From contig JAJTEM010000005.1 of NCBI GenBank assembly GCA_021299735.1, positions 62,001 to 126,000 of the forward strand: a stretch of DNA of 64,000 nucleotides, in the 5' to 3' direction. The position numbers and the translations under genes were made by a program. This document shows, in pieces, positions 18,983 to 27,544 of the stretch; within the stretch, counting starts at the first letter, position 1, and each line of letters begins with the position of its first letter. The stretch is from Burkholderiales bacterium (lineage in GTDB: Bacteria; Pseudomonadota; Gammaproteobacteria; Burkholderiales; Burkholderiaceae_B). The notes below the pieces were generated by a model. That model ran no database searches, was not told the origin of the DNA, and saw only the letters and a program-made list of their open reading frames with translations.

Positions 18983-19048
18983 CCCTAAACCCTTGTGTGC
19001 AGCATCAACACACCAACCCAATCCAATCGATTGAGTAGAGATTCGACC

Positions 19049-19867
19049 ATGATTAAAGCATTGTTATCCGTACTGGCACTTATGGGTGTCATGACACCTC
19101 AACCAGCCCTCAGTAAAAGCGAGGAGTATCGCTTGGGTGGGGGCGATCTTATCAACATTAGCGTGTTTCAAAATCAGGATTTCAATGGCGACAGACGAGT
19201 GTCTGAAAACGGAGAAATCACCTTTCCATTGATTGGTGCTGTTTCTATCGGCAACCTAACTTTGTCTGAAGCTGAAAACGCAATCGCCACTCGCTTAAGC
19301 GAAGGAAAATTTGTAGTTAGCCCACAAGTTACCATCGTACCTGTTGAAATGCGTAGCGCTCAAATTTCGGTAATCGGTCTGGTCAGCAAACCGGGGCGTT
19401 ACATCCTTGAGTCGAGAAATACACGCCTTACCGATGCACTTAGCATGGCAGGCGGTATTGTTCAGTCAGCCCCCACTGTTAGTTTGAATGGCGGCGATGT
19501 TGTGGTCTTAAAGGGGATTCGAGACGGTGAAAGCTTCACAAAAACCATTGATATAAAAGAAATTTTCCTCGGTGGTAAAAACGAGCTTGATGTACATGTT
19601 AAAGGCGGAGACACCATCTATGTGGGTAGGGCTCCCCAATACTACGTTTACGGGGAAGTACAACGCCCCGGAGTCTACAAGATTGAAACTGGCATGACGG
19701 TTCGCCAAGCACTTGCTCAAGCAGGTGGGCTCACAGCTCGCGGTTCACAAAGCGGCATTCAAATTTTCAGAAAAGATACCGAGGGAAAGGAAGTTTTGGT
19801 GAAGCCCGATTTAGATCAAACCCTTAACGACGGCGATACCTTGTTCTTCAAACAAAGTGTTTTCTAA
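19049..19867 (+). CDS. epsE: Wza/EpsE-type polysaccharide export protein
   Basis: 272 residues from ATG 19049 (AGAG box upstream; the open frame extends to 18995 without start support). Cleavable signal peptide (LSVLALMGVMTPQPALS), no lipobox Cys, unlike E. coli Wza. Then a Poly_export domain (YRLGGGDLINISVFQNQDFN, GEITFPLIGAV) and two SLBB domains (ISVIGLVSKPGRYIL; YYVYGEVQRPGVYKI). Forms the periplasmic/outer-membrane channel for EPS. It follows epsL and precedes epsF, the order known from methanolan loci. Confidence 0.92.
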   Translation: MIKALLSVLALMGVMTPQPALSKSEEYRLGGGDLINISVFQNQDFNGDRRVSENGEITFPLIGAVSIGNLTLSEAENAIATRLSEGKFVVSPQVTIVPVEMRSAQISVIGLVSKPGRYILESRNTRLTDALSMAGGIVQSAPTVSLNGGDVVVLKGIRDGESFTKTIDIKEIFLGGKNELDVHVKGGDTIYVGRAPQYYVYGEVQRPGVYKIETGMTVRQALAQAGGLTARGSQSGIQIFRKDTEGKEVLVKPDLDQTLNDGDTLFFKQSVF

Positions 19868-19881
19868 TTCAGGGTAAAAAA

Positions 19882-21249
19882 ATGTCAATCAATCAAATAC
19901 GTCTAATTTTTTTAGCCCATCTTCGGGTCATTCTGATCACAACGTCTGTGATTTTCTTAAGTGCACTGCTCACTGCCGCATTGCTGCCCAAAGCATTCAA
20001 TGCCAGTGCAACTTTGATTATTGATGTCCGCTCACCAGACTCTATATTTGGCAGCTCTGGGTTGCCATTGACATCCCCGGCGTACATGAATACTCAGGCA
20101 GAGCTTGTCACTTCTGGGCGAGTCATTCGCCAAGCAATCAAATCACTGGAATTAACCAAAAACGAAGAACTTAAAAGCAAATGGAGCAAAGTCGACGAGA
20201 AAGATCGCGACTTCGAAACCTGGCTTATCGAGTTTATCAAAACCAGTATCGATGTAAGTCCCGGCAAAGAAAGCAATACTCTGCTGGTCACAGCCACTAC
20301 CGAGTCGGCCAAGTTATCTACAATTCTGGCGAACGGAATTGCAAGTGCTTACATATTGACATCTGCAGCCTTAAACGTGGAGCCAGCCAAAACATACACC
20401 CAGCTTTTTGAAGAACAAAAACTAGACGCGCGTCGAAAGCTGGTTGAAGCCCAGCAAAAGCTGTCTGATTTTCAGCGTGAACGTGGCATTGTTGTTGTAA
20501 ACGATGACCAAATTGATGTCGAAAATGCGCGTCTGAATGAACTATCCAGCGCACTGACACAAGTTCAGGCGGAAAGCGCTGAACAATTCAGCCGAGCCGC
20601 TAGTTCCGGAGACGTTGGTTTACTGCAAGATCCGATTAATAACACTGTACTTAATACGCTGAGAACCCAACTGCAGCAGAAACAGTCCATGTTGGCTGAG
20701 GCGGCTGCACGCATTGGTGAAAACCACCCGGAATACCGCCGTTTACAAGCGGAAGTGAACGCACTGCAAATCAGCGTGAATCAAGAAATTGTGCGAAATA
20801 ACGCCAGTTTGAGCGCCAATGCAAGGGCTTCTGCAGGGCAGGCCGCTACGTTGAAAAAGGCGATTGAAGAGCAGCGCAATAAAATTCTTAAGTTGAAAGA
20901 AAACAGTGACTCTGCGATGACCTTAAAGCGCGATGTTGAAGCGGCGATCAAAGAATTTGAGTTGGTCTCTTCCCGCACAAGTATGTCCGAGGTTTCAAGC
21001 AGACAAACCACTGCGAACGCCTTCCTAGTCAGTGAAGCAAGCGTACCACTAGTGCCAAGCTCACCAAAAATTATTCTGATTGCATTGAGCGGATTACTTT
21101 TTGGATTGGCTTTGGGTGCATCAATCGCTTGTGTGCTTGAATTCCTGGATCAGCGCGTTCGCTCACAAGAAGACTTACGACTACTTGGCTTGCCCATGCT
21201 TGCCTTGATTCCTTCAAATAATTCGACGTATCGCCACATTTCAGATTGA
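19882..21249 (+). CDS. epsF: Wzz-family chain-length determinant EpsF
   Basis: 455 residues. An inner-membrane helix near the N-terminus (VILITTSVIFLSALLTAALL) and another near the C-terminus (IILIALSGLLFGLALGASIA) flank a long periplasmic coiled-coil region rich in Gln/Glu/Ala (for example EEQKLDARRKLVEAQQKL). This is the polysaccharide co-polymerase layout, with a Pro-rich VPLVPSSPK before the second helix. The RBS AGGGTAAAAAA precedes ATG 19882. Partner of the cytoplasmic kinase EpsG encoded next; together they set polymer length. Confidence 0.93.
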   Translation: MSINQIRLIFLAHLRVILITTSVIFLSALLTAALLPKAFNASATLIIDVRSPDSIFGSSGLPLTSPAYMNTQAELVTSGRVIRQAIKSLELTKNEELKSKWSKVDEKDRDFETWLIEFIKTSIDVSPGKESNTLLVTATTESAKLSTILANGIASAYILTSAALNVEPAKTYTQLFEEQKLDARRKLVEAQQKLSDFQRERGIVVVNDDQIDVENARLNELSSALTQVQAESAEQFSRAASSGDVGLLQDPINNTVLNTLRTQLQQKQSMLAEAAARIGENHPEYRRLQAEVNALQISVNQEIVRNNASLSANARASAGQAATLKKAIEEQRNKILKLKENSDSAMTLKRDVEAAIKEFELVSSRTSMSEVSSRQTTANAFLVSEASVPLVPSSPKIILIALSGLLFGLALGASIACVLEFLDQRVRSQEDLRLLGLPMLALIPSNNSTYRHISD

Positions 21250-21274
21250 GTCGCTATTTTCAAAGAAGATCACC

Positions 21275-22186
21275 ATGACAGCAAATACACAAGCCACTGC
21301 CAAGATCATGAACCATGCGGAGCAATCCAAAAGCTTGAACAGCCCTGAACACTCAGCACAGATTATTGGAAGCATTCTGGTCAAATCCGGTCGCCTGACA
21401 CCAGATGGTGCAGAACGAATTCACCACAAACAGCGAGAAAGCAATTTGTTGTTCGGTGAGACAGGCATTTCAATGGGACTGATTAGCAATGAAGATGTTC
21501 AATACGCCATTACGAAGCAATTTGAATATACGGTGCTGAAAAAAGGCGAAAGCGCCATATCGGAAAATGTTGTCTGTGCATACCATCCATTCGGACGCAA
21601 ATCAGAAGCTTTCAGACAACTTCGAACTCACCTACTGCTGCGTTGGCTTGAAACTGACCCAGCAGCAAAAAGCCTTTCAGTGGTTAGTACCTGTCGCCAG
21701 GAAGGAAGAAGCTATGTGGCAGCCAACCTCGCGGTCTCTTTTTCTCAACTCGGTTACCGGGTATTACTTGTCGATACTGACCTGAGAAACTCTAGCCTGC
21801 ACAAGTATTTCGGACTAAGCAATCGTCAAGGCTTGTCCAGTATTCTTGCTGGCAAAGGAAACGAAAATGCAATCATCCAAATTCCTGAAATTCGAAATCT
21901 GTCTTTCTTGCCAGCGGGCCCCCTGCCCCCCAATCCGCAGGAACTGCTGTCACAAACCCGTTTTTCAGTGCTGCTAGAAGAACTGTCCAGTCATTTTGAC
22001 CTTGTTATTCTGGACACCCCAGCTTCAAGGCTCTACTCCGACGCCGCGGCGGTCTCGTCGCGAAGCAATGCATCAATTCTGGTTACACGGGAAGGTCAGT
22101 CCAAGGTGGGGTACATCCGTGAACTACAAGACAGCATGGTTAAAACTGGTGTGAATTTATTGGGATCAGTTTTGCTGGAATTTTAA
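21275..22186 (+). CDS. epsG: EpsG-type chain-length tyrosine kinase (BY-kinase/ParA-like)
   Basis: 303 residues. An N-terminal 90-residue part resembles the general secretory GspE-N-like segment found in EpsG proteins (GRLTPDGAERIHHKQRE). Next is the BY-kinase activator motif SEAFRQLRTHL (110-120). The Walker A region reads STCRQEGRSYVAAN (138-151), degenerate relative to GKS/T but similar to other EpsG proteins. Walker A' is VDTDLR (166-171) and Walker B LVILDTP (243-249). No tyrosine-rich C-terminal tail is present, so autophosphorylation may be lost or use other residues. Sits between epsF and the Wzy-like gene (2-bp gap). Confidence 0.88.
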   Translation: MTANTQATAKIMNHAEQSKSLNSPEHSAQIIGSILVKSGRLTPDGAERIHHKQRESNLLFGETGISMGLISNEDVQYAITKQFEYTVLKKGESAISENVVCAYHPFGRKSEAFRQLRTHLLLRWLETDPAAKSLSVVSTCRQEGRSYVAANLAVSFSQLGYRVLLVDTDLRNSSLHKYFGLSNRQGLSSILAGKGNENAIIQIPEIRNLSFLPAGPLPPNPQELLSQTRFSVLLEELSSHFDLVILDTPASRLYSDAAAVSSRSNASILVTREGQSKVGYIRELQDSMVKTGVNLLGSVLLEF

Positions 22187-22188
22187 AT

Positions 22189-23631
22189 ATGCCCCATCCA
22201 CTAGCAATCACCACAGCTCAACCGAGAGACTCAGGATGGCGATATGCGCTAACAGCGCACGAAGCCGATCGATTCACTCGGCTTAAGCCACTTCTTCTGA
22301 GACTGTCATTTCTGACTATCCTGTTGCTAGTGGGTATTGCAGTCGGACTTTATGGCGCAGCGTTTGGAGAACGTACCGTACTGCTCCTTGGTGCACCTTT
22401 GGTAGTTCCACTTGCTGCTACTTTATTCATAAAACCGCAAGCCCTTTTCTTTGTTTTGATTGCTTCACGTTGTGCCCTGGATCCAATTCTAGAATCTGCC
22501 CGATTCTCATCCAGTTTTGGACTTGGCGCCATACTGAATGTATTGATTGTTATTTGTGCATTCTGGATGTTCGTTCAACGCGCCGATTCCAAACTCCGCC
22601 AAGTCGTCACATTGTGGTTAGCGCCTTTCTTGGTCATGGCATTCGGGGTAACTTATGCGCCCGATGTAATCTCTGCTCTTAAAGGACTGATTGCATTTAC
22701 CAGCTATTTCGCTGTGTTCATAATTGGTTTCATTCTTGCTCAAGAAGGACAGCTTAGAAAACTACTTCAGGTTATTTTACTGTCTTCGGTTGTCCCTTTA
22801 TTCGTCAGCTTTTACCAATTACTCACCGGTACACTCACTGCTGACAACAGACTTGCAGGTACATTCACACACCCGAACATCTATGCCTTCTATTGCCTGC
22901 TTGTATTAATTGTATTGGTTTATTACCAAAAAGCTGTATTTAACACTCCAGCAACCACCACGAGCAAATTCAATAAAATTGTAAGCTGGATATTGGTGCC
23001 TTCCTTACTCATTTCCATCATCATGACTCAAACACGCAGCTCCTGGCTGGCACTGTTAGTGATCGGTGTTTTTTATGGTGTTATTTTTTCAAGAAAAATA
23101 TTGATCTGGCTTGTTGCAGGCTTGTTTGTATCCGCATTCATACCCGCTGTACAAGATCGAGTCCTTGACCTTTTTACTGGCAATGAAGTTGTTCAGTACG
23201 CAAAGCTGAATTCATTTGCATGGCGGCAGTATATTTGGGAAAGCGGTTTGAACTGGATGAGTCCTTCCCGCTACCTTTTGGGCTACGGAGCGGGTAGTTT
23301 TTATTATTACTCAGTGGACTTTTTCCCAATGTCGGGTGGCGTACCATTTGGCGCACACAATGTTTTTGTTGAGCGCTTTTTCGACGGAGGTATGGTTGCA
23401 ATCGCAGTATTCGCAATCTTCTTCGCATGCCAGTTCACCACAGCTTTCAAACTAATCAAGTATGACAAGTTCAGCGCCTTGGTTTATCTGGCTTTGATAC
23501 TGTCGTATTTGGTGTTAAATACATCTGACAATGTGGCTGGTTATTTGGCCTACAACTGGTATTACTGGGTAGTAGCAGGTGCAATCTACTCCTATGCGAA
23601 ACAAGTTGTACTACGCGCAAACGCACCTTGA
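22189..23631 (+). CDS. O-antigen ligase/polymerase-family membrane protein (Wzy-like)
   Basis: 480 residues, about 11-12 hydrophobic spans. The signature lies in the second half: GTFTHPNIYAFYCLLVL, then TQTRSSWLALLVI and a large periplasmic loop with LLGYGAGSFYYYS and GGVPFGAHNVFVERFFDGG. These match the Wzy_C/O-antigen ligase domain, in which the Arg and the HN are conserved. Likely polymerises the EPS repeat unit in the periplasm. Starts 2 bp after epsG and overlaps the flippase gene. Confidence 0.9.
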   Translation: MPHPLAITTAQPRDSGWRYALTAHEADRFTRLKPLLLRLSFLTILLLVGIAVGLYGAAFGERTVLLLGAPLVVPLAATLFIKPQALFFVLIASRCALDPILESARFSSSFGLGAILNVLIVICAFWMFVQRADSKLRQVVTLWLAPFLVMAFGVTYAPDVISALKGLIAFTSYFAVFIIGFILAQEGQLRKLLQVILLSSVVPLFVSFYQLLTGTLTADNRLAGTFTHPNIYAFYCLLVLIVLVYYQKAVFNTPATTTSKFNKIVSWILVPSLLISIIMTQTRSSWLALLVIGVFYGVIFSRKILIWLVAGLFVSAFIPAVQDRVLDLFTGNEVVQYAKLNSFAWRQYIWESGLNWMSPSRYLLGYGAGSFYYYSVDFFPMSGGVPFGAHNVFVERFFDGGMVAIAVFAIFFACQFTTAFKLIKYDKFSALVYLALILSYLVLNTSDNVAGYLAYNWYYWVVAGAIYSYAKQVVLRANAP

Positions 23632-25124
23632 ACTCGACTAAATCACTTCATGGTGCCTACCTGTTAGTAGGGGGCAAAGGCCTGTCTGCCGTAATTGGTT
23701 TGGCAAGTATGCTAGTTCTTGCCCGCCTGCTAACACCCGAAGACTACGGCCTAGTTGTTCTTGTTGAAGCTGCTGTCACTTTGCTGGCGGCAATTACGGA
23801 ACTGCAGTTGGCTTCGGTGTTGATTCACCTGCCACGCGTAAGCGATGCACATTTCAGCACCGCCTGGACCATGAACCTCATTCGCGCCTGCGTATTGTGC
23901 GGATTGGTTGTTCTGATTGCTCCATGGCTTGCCAGTTTTTATGCCGAACCCCGCTTGACCGACATCGCTTATGTATCTAGCTTGTCGCTGTTTCTTGGGG
24001 CATTGCTGAACCCAAAAATGGCGATTCTTATTCGCGATCTTGATTTCCAAAAAGAGTTCATTCTGCACCTAAGCCAGAAGGTGGCGGGGTTTGTGGTGAC
24101 GGTGGGAACAGCATGGTATCTGCGCGATTACTGGGCCCTTGTTTTAGGCACACTGGCCACTCAGGTCTGCGGGTTTGTGGTGTCTTACTGGTGCTATCCC
24201 TTCAAACCATCGTTTACCTTAAGCAAAATTCGCGATTTATGGGGTTATTCAGTTTGGCTATCCCTGTCGAATTTCATCAAAACACTGAATTCGAAACAGG
24301 ATCAATTTCTGGTCGGCAAAATGTTCAGCGCCAGCACAACTGGTGTTTATGCCATGGCAACGCGACTGTCAAATGTGTTGTTCACTGAAACGCTAGGCGC
24401 AGCACTTCGCGTGGTGTCGCCGAGTTTGCGAGCCCACACCGATAATTTAGCCGAGTTAAACAAGGCCTATCTGCACACTCAAAGCCTGGTAACACTAGTA
24501 TTTTTGCCGATTGCCAGCATTGTCAGTGCCTTAGCACTTCCTGTAATTGAGCTGACTCTTGGCGTGAAATGGATCGAGGTAACCGATGTGTTCCGGCTAC
24601 TTGTGTTGGCACTGGCTCTTGAAGCGATTGGCGGAGTCGGTTTGTCTGTAGTTCTGGCTACATTAAATACGCGGCTGGCCTTCTGGCGAGACGTGGTATC
24701 GATTGCAGCACGCAGCCTGTGCATGGCTGTTGGTTTGTACCTTGATGGATTTAACGGTTTGCTGGTTGGCCGTGGCTTGTCCGCACTGATTGATCTTCTT
24801 CTTTACTTCATTATTGCAGGCAAGGTCACTGGGCTTCTGGTGCGCGATCAAATTCTTTTGTGCTGGAGAACTTGGCTTGCATGTGCAATTGTTTATCCGG
24901 TTCTTTACCTTCTGCAAACCCCGTTGTGGTCTTTCCAAAGCACACTAATTATTGACGCAGCGTGGCTTGTTTTTGCCTGCAGTGCAGGCGTAGCTCTGCA
25001 ATTCATCACTCAAGGTTTGTTGTGGTGGCTCAGCGGCAAGCCCGCAAGCATTGAAGTGGTGTTTATCGATTACTTGAAAAGCAAACTCAAGCTTAAAGGA
25101 ATAAATCGCCTTGAAAACCGATAA
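23628..25124 (+). CDS. Polysaccharide flippase (Wzx, MOP superfamily)
   Basis: 498 residues with about 12-14 hydrophobic segments. The N-terminal ARLLTPEDYGLVVLVEA and the internal LDFQKEF and VYAMATRLSNV are family hallmarks of the RfbX/lipopolysaccharide-exporter branch. Moves lipid-linked repeat units across the inner membrane. The start is probably TTG 23628, which overlaps the previous stop as TTGA. No ATG is available before the first helix. The C-terminal hydrophilic tail is Lys-rich. Coupled to genes on both sides. Confidence 0.9.
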   Translation: MNSTKSLHGAYLLVGGKGLSAVIGLASMLVLARLLTPEDYGLVVLVEAAVTLLAAITELQLASVLIHLPRVSDAHFSTAWTMNLIRACVLCGLVVLIAPWLASFYAEPRLTDIAYVSSLSLFLGALLNPKMAILIRDLDFQKEFILHLSQKVAGFVVTVGTAWYLRDYWALVLGTLATQVCGFVVSYWCYPFKPSFTLSKIRDLWGYSVWLSLSNFIKTLNSKQDQFLVGKMFSASTTGVYAMATRLSNVLFTETLGAALRVVSPSLRAHTDNLAELNKAYLHTQSLVTLVFLPIASIVSALALPVIELTLGVKWIEVTDVFRLLVLALALEAIGGVGLSVVLATLNTRLAFWRDVVSIAARSLCMAVGLYLDGFNGLLVGRGLSALIDLLLYFIIAGKVTGLLVRDQILLCWRTWLACAIVYPVLYLLQTPLWSFQSTLIIDAAWLVFACSAGVALQFITQGLLWWLSGKPASIEVVFIDYLKSKLKLKGINRLENR

Positions 25125-26325
25125 AGTTGCCTACTTGGTTAACCAATACCCAAAAGTAAGCCATACATTTATTCGACGCGAAATACTTGCACTGGAAGCC
25201 AAAGGGCTTAAGGTGAGCAGATTTTCAGTTCGTGGCTGGGAAAATGAATTGCCTGATCCAGTTGATGAACAGGAACGTCAAAAAACACGTTACCTTTTAC
25301 AAGAAGGAATGATGGGTCTCTTAAGTGCGGGTATCAGCGTATTCTTGCAGCGACCCAAAGTATTCCTGAAAACATTGTGGCTGACTTTGCGCATCAGTAT
25401 GCGCGCAGATCGCCCATTGCCATTTCATCTTGTTTACTTGTTGGAAGCATGCAAAGCGTTGCAGTGGCTTGAACAGGAAAAAATTGAGCATGTGCATGCA
25501 CACTTTGGTGCTAATTCCACCACTGTGGCCATGCTGATCCGACTGCTGGGAGGTCCCACCTACAGCTTCACTGTCCACGGCCCTGAAGAATTCGACAAAC
25601 CGGAATTCATTCACTTGGGACTAAAAGTGCAGCATGCTGCGTTCGTGGTAGCAATCACTTCCTATTGTAGAAGCCAGATTTTCCGATGGATATCGTATTC
25701 ACACTGGTACAAAGTAAAAATTGTTCACTGTGGTATTGATGAAAACTTTTACAGCAACGCCCCTGATACGGTCGTGACAGAACCACGTTTGGTTTGCGTG
25801 GGCCGTTTGTGCGAACAGAAAGGGCAACTGATCCTGCTGGAAGCAGCGCAGCGACTTCAACAAAAAGGGATTCCATTCCAATTGATACTTGCGGGCGACG
25901 GTGAAATGCGTCCCGAGATTGAACGACAGATTGATCAGCGAAATTTGCGACAACAGGTTCAAATCACCGGATGGATAAGCAGTATGCAGGTTCGTGATGA
26001 GTTGTTGAAGTCCAAGGCTATGGTGTTACCCAGTTTTGGGGAAGGCTTGCCTGTTGTAATTATGGAAGCGATGGCCTTGAAACGCCCGGTGATCAGTACC
26101 TACATCGCAGGCATTCCCGAGCTGGTGGAACATGGCGTCAATGGTTACCTGTGCCCCTCCGGAGATGTAGAGAAACTGGCCGAATTAATGGAGACCTGCC
26201 TGCTAGCCACACCAGATGCACTTGCGCGTATGGGGCAGCAGGCACAACTTGCAGTGCTGCAACAACACAACATGGCTACAGAAGCCGATAAACTTGCCTC
26301 ACTTTTTTCCGAGTTCGCACAATGA
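25111..26325 (+). CDS. Glycosyltransferase family 4 (EpsD/WcaL-like)
   Basis: 404 residues from TTG 25111, with AAAGGA 10 nt upstream. N-terminal Rossmann domain starting VAYLVNQYPKVSHTFIRREI, a start typical of colanic-acid WcaL-like enzymes. Middle: VHAHFGANSTTVAM. C-terminal GT-B domain with RLVCVGRLCEQKGQ, LAGDGEMRP, and the E-x7-E donor site FGEGLPVVIMEAMAL. Adds a sugar to the lipid-linked EPS precursor at the cytoplasmic face. Overlaps the flippase by 14 bp and the next GT by 4 bp. Confidence 0.92.
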   Translation: MKTDKVAYLVNQYPKVSHTFIRREILALEAKGLKVSRFSVRGWENELPDPVDEQERQKTRYLLQEGMMGLLSAGISVFLQRPKVFLKTLWLTLRISMRADRPLPFHLVYLLEACKALQWLEQEKIEHVHAHFGANSTTVAMLIRLLGGPTYSFTVHGPEEFDKPEFIHLGLKVQHAAFVVAITSYCRSQIFRWISYSHWYKVKIVHCGIDENFYSNAPDTVVTEPRLVCVGRLCEQKGQLILLEAAQRLQQKGIPFQLILAGDGEMRPEIERQIDQRNLRQQVQITGWISSMQVRDELLKSKAMVLPSFGEGLPVVIMEAMALKRPVISTYIAGIPELVEHGVNGYLCPSGDVEKLAELMETCLLATPDALARMGQQAQLAVLQQHNMATEADKLASLFSEFAQ

Positions 26326-27515
26326 CCGTAATTGGCCTCATCTTGATCGGGTTAACACTTGTTTTAGGTATCCCTGTAGTTTGGTTTTGTATTCAAATTG
26401 CACTTGCTTTGTTGCCTTCGCGTACAGCCAAATTTTCTTTTACTCGTAGCAAAGTGCGCACTACGGTTTTGATACCTGCGCATAATGAATCAATTCATTT
26501 ACTGCCAACCTTGCATGCGCTACTGAAGGAAAAAAATGAATTCACTCGCATTTTGGTTGTGGCTGACAACTGCAACGACGACACCGCTGAAATTTCAAGG
26601 CTGGAAGGCGTTGATGTAATTGAGCGAACAAATGCCACCTTGCGCGGAAAAGGCTATGCACTTGATTTCGGTATTCAACACCTCAAGGCTAATCCACCCG
26701 AAGTGCTTGTAGTTCTGGATGCGGATTGCCTGCCAATGCCAGGCTCAATTCAAGAGATCGCACAACTTGCACAGTCTGTTTCCCGCCCAGTCCAAGCGCT
26801 TTACTTAATGGACAACAAGGGTAAGCCCTCATTGAAAGAAAAAATTGCAGCGTTCGCATGGCTGGTCAAAAATCAGGTCCGCCCCCGCGGTTTGAATCGT
26901 ATAAATTTACCCTGCCAGCTGACAGGCTCTGGCATGGCCTTTCCATGGAACACTCTTCAAAGGGTTTGTTTGGCAACTGGTAGTATTGTTGAAGACATGA
27001 AGCTGGGCATGGAATTAACAGCGCAGGGGTATCCACCATTGTTTTCAGAATCCACAATTGTGCGCAGTTCATTTCCAGTCAATGAGGAAGGTGTTAAGAC
27101 ACAACGCACTCGTTGGGAACATGGTCATTTGTCAATGCTGCTGAATGAAGGTTTGCCCAAGCTTTTAGAAGGGGCAAAACGCGGCAATAAATCCCTGTTT
27201 TACTTGGCCCTTGACTTGTGTATTCCACCACTGGCGCTATTGGTACTTGGTCTGTTCACTTGGTCCACTGTTACAGGTATTTTCTGGTTTGCTACGGGTA
27301 ACTACTTTCCCTTTGCGCTCAGTGCCAGCTATCTTGCTCTGGTTACGCTTGGCGTTGTTTTGTCATGGTCCAAGTTTGGGCGCACTGTAGTCAATGGCTC
27401 CGAATTGTTGCAGGCTCCGCTGTATGTTCTTGGCAAAATTCCGGTGTACACAAGTTATTTGTTTCGCCGTCAGGCCCAGTGGGTTCGCTCCAAACGAGAC
27501 GACGAAACAAAGTAA
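26322..27515 (+). CDS. Membrane-bound glycosyltransferase family 2
   Basis: 397 residues. N-terminal membrane anchor (LILIGLTLVLGIPVVWFCIQ), then a GT-A domain: TTVLIPAHNE, VVADNCNDDT, the DXD-like VVLDADCLP (around residue 135) and a later acceptor region GSIVEDMKLGMEL plus QRTRWEHGH. The Q-x-x-R-W-type motif here is QRTRW, typical of processive or CESA-like GT2 enzymes. Two or three C-terminal helices follow. ATG 26322 overlaps the previous stop as ATGA. Last gene of the plus-strand EPS run; it converges on the secreted-protein gene. Confidence 0.92.
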   Translation: MTVIGLILIGLTLVLGIPVVWFCIQIALALLPSRTAKFSFTRSKVRTTVLIPAHNESIHLLPTLHALLKEKNEFTRILVVADNCNDDTAEISRLEGVDVIERTNATLRGKGYALDFGIQHLKANPPEVLVVLDADCLPMPGSIQEIAQLAQSVSRPVQALYLMDNKGKPSLKEKIAAFAWLVKNQVRPRGLNRINLPCQLTGSGMAFPWNTLQRVCLATGSIVEDMKLGMELTAQGYPPLFSESTIVRSSFPVNEEGVKTQRTRWEHGHLSMLLNEGLPKLLEGAKRGNKSLFYLALDLCIPPLALLVLGLFTWSTVTGIFWFATGNYFPFALSASYLALVTLGVVLSWSKFGRTVVNGSELLQAPLYVLGKIPVYTSYLFRRQAQWVRSKRDDETK

Positions 27516-27544
27516 TTCCAGCGAGTTTTTCTGGTGCGGTGCAG

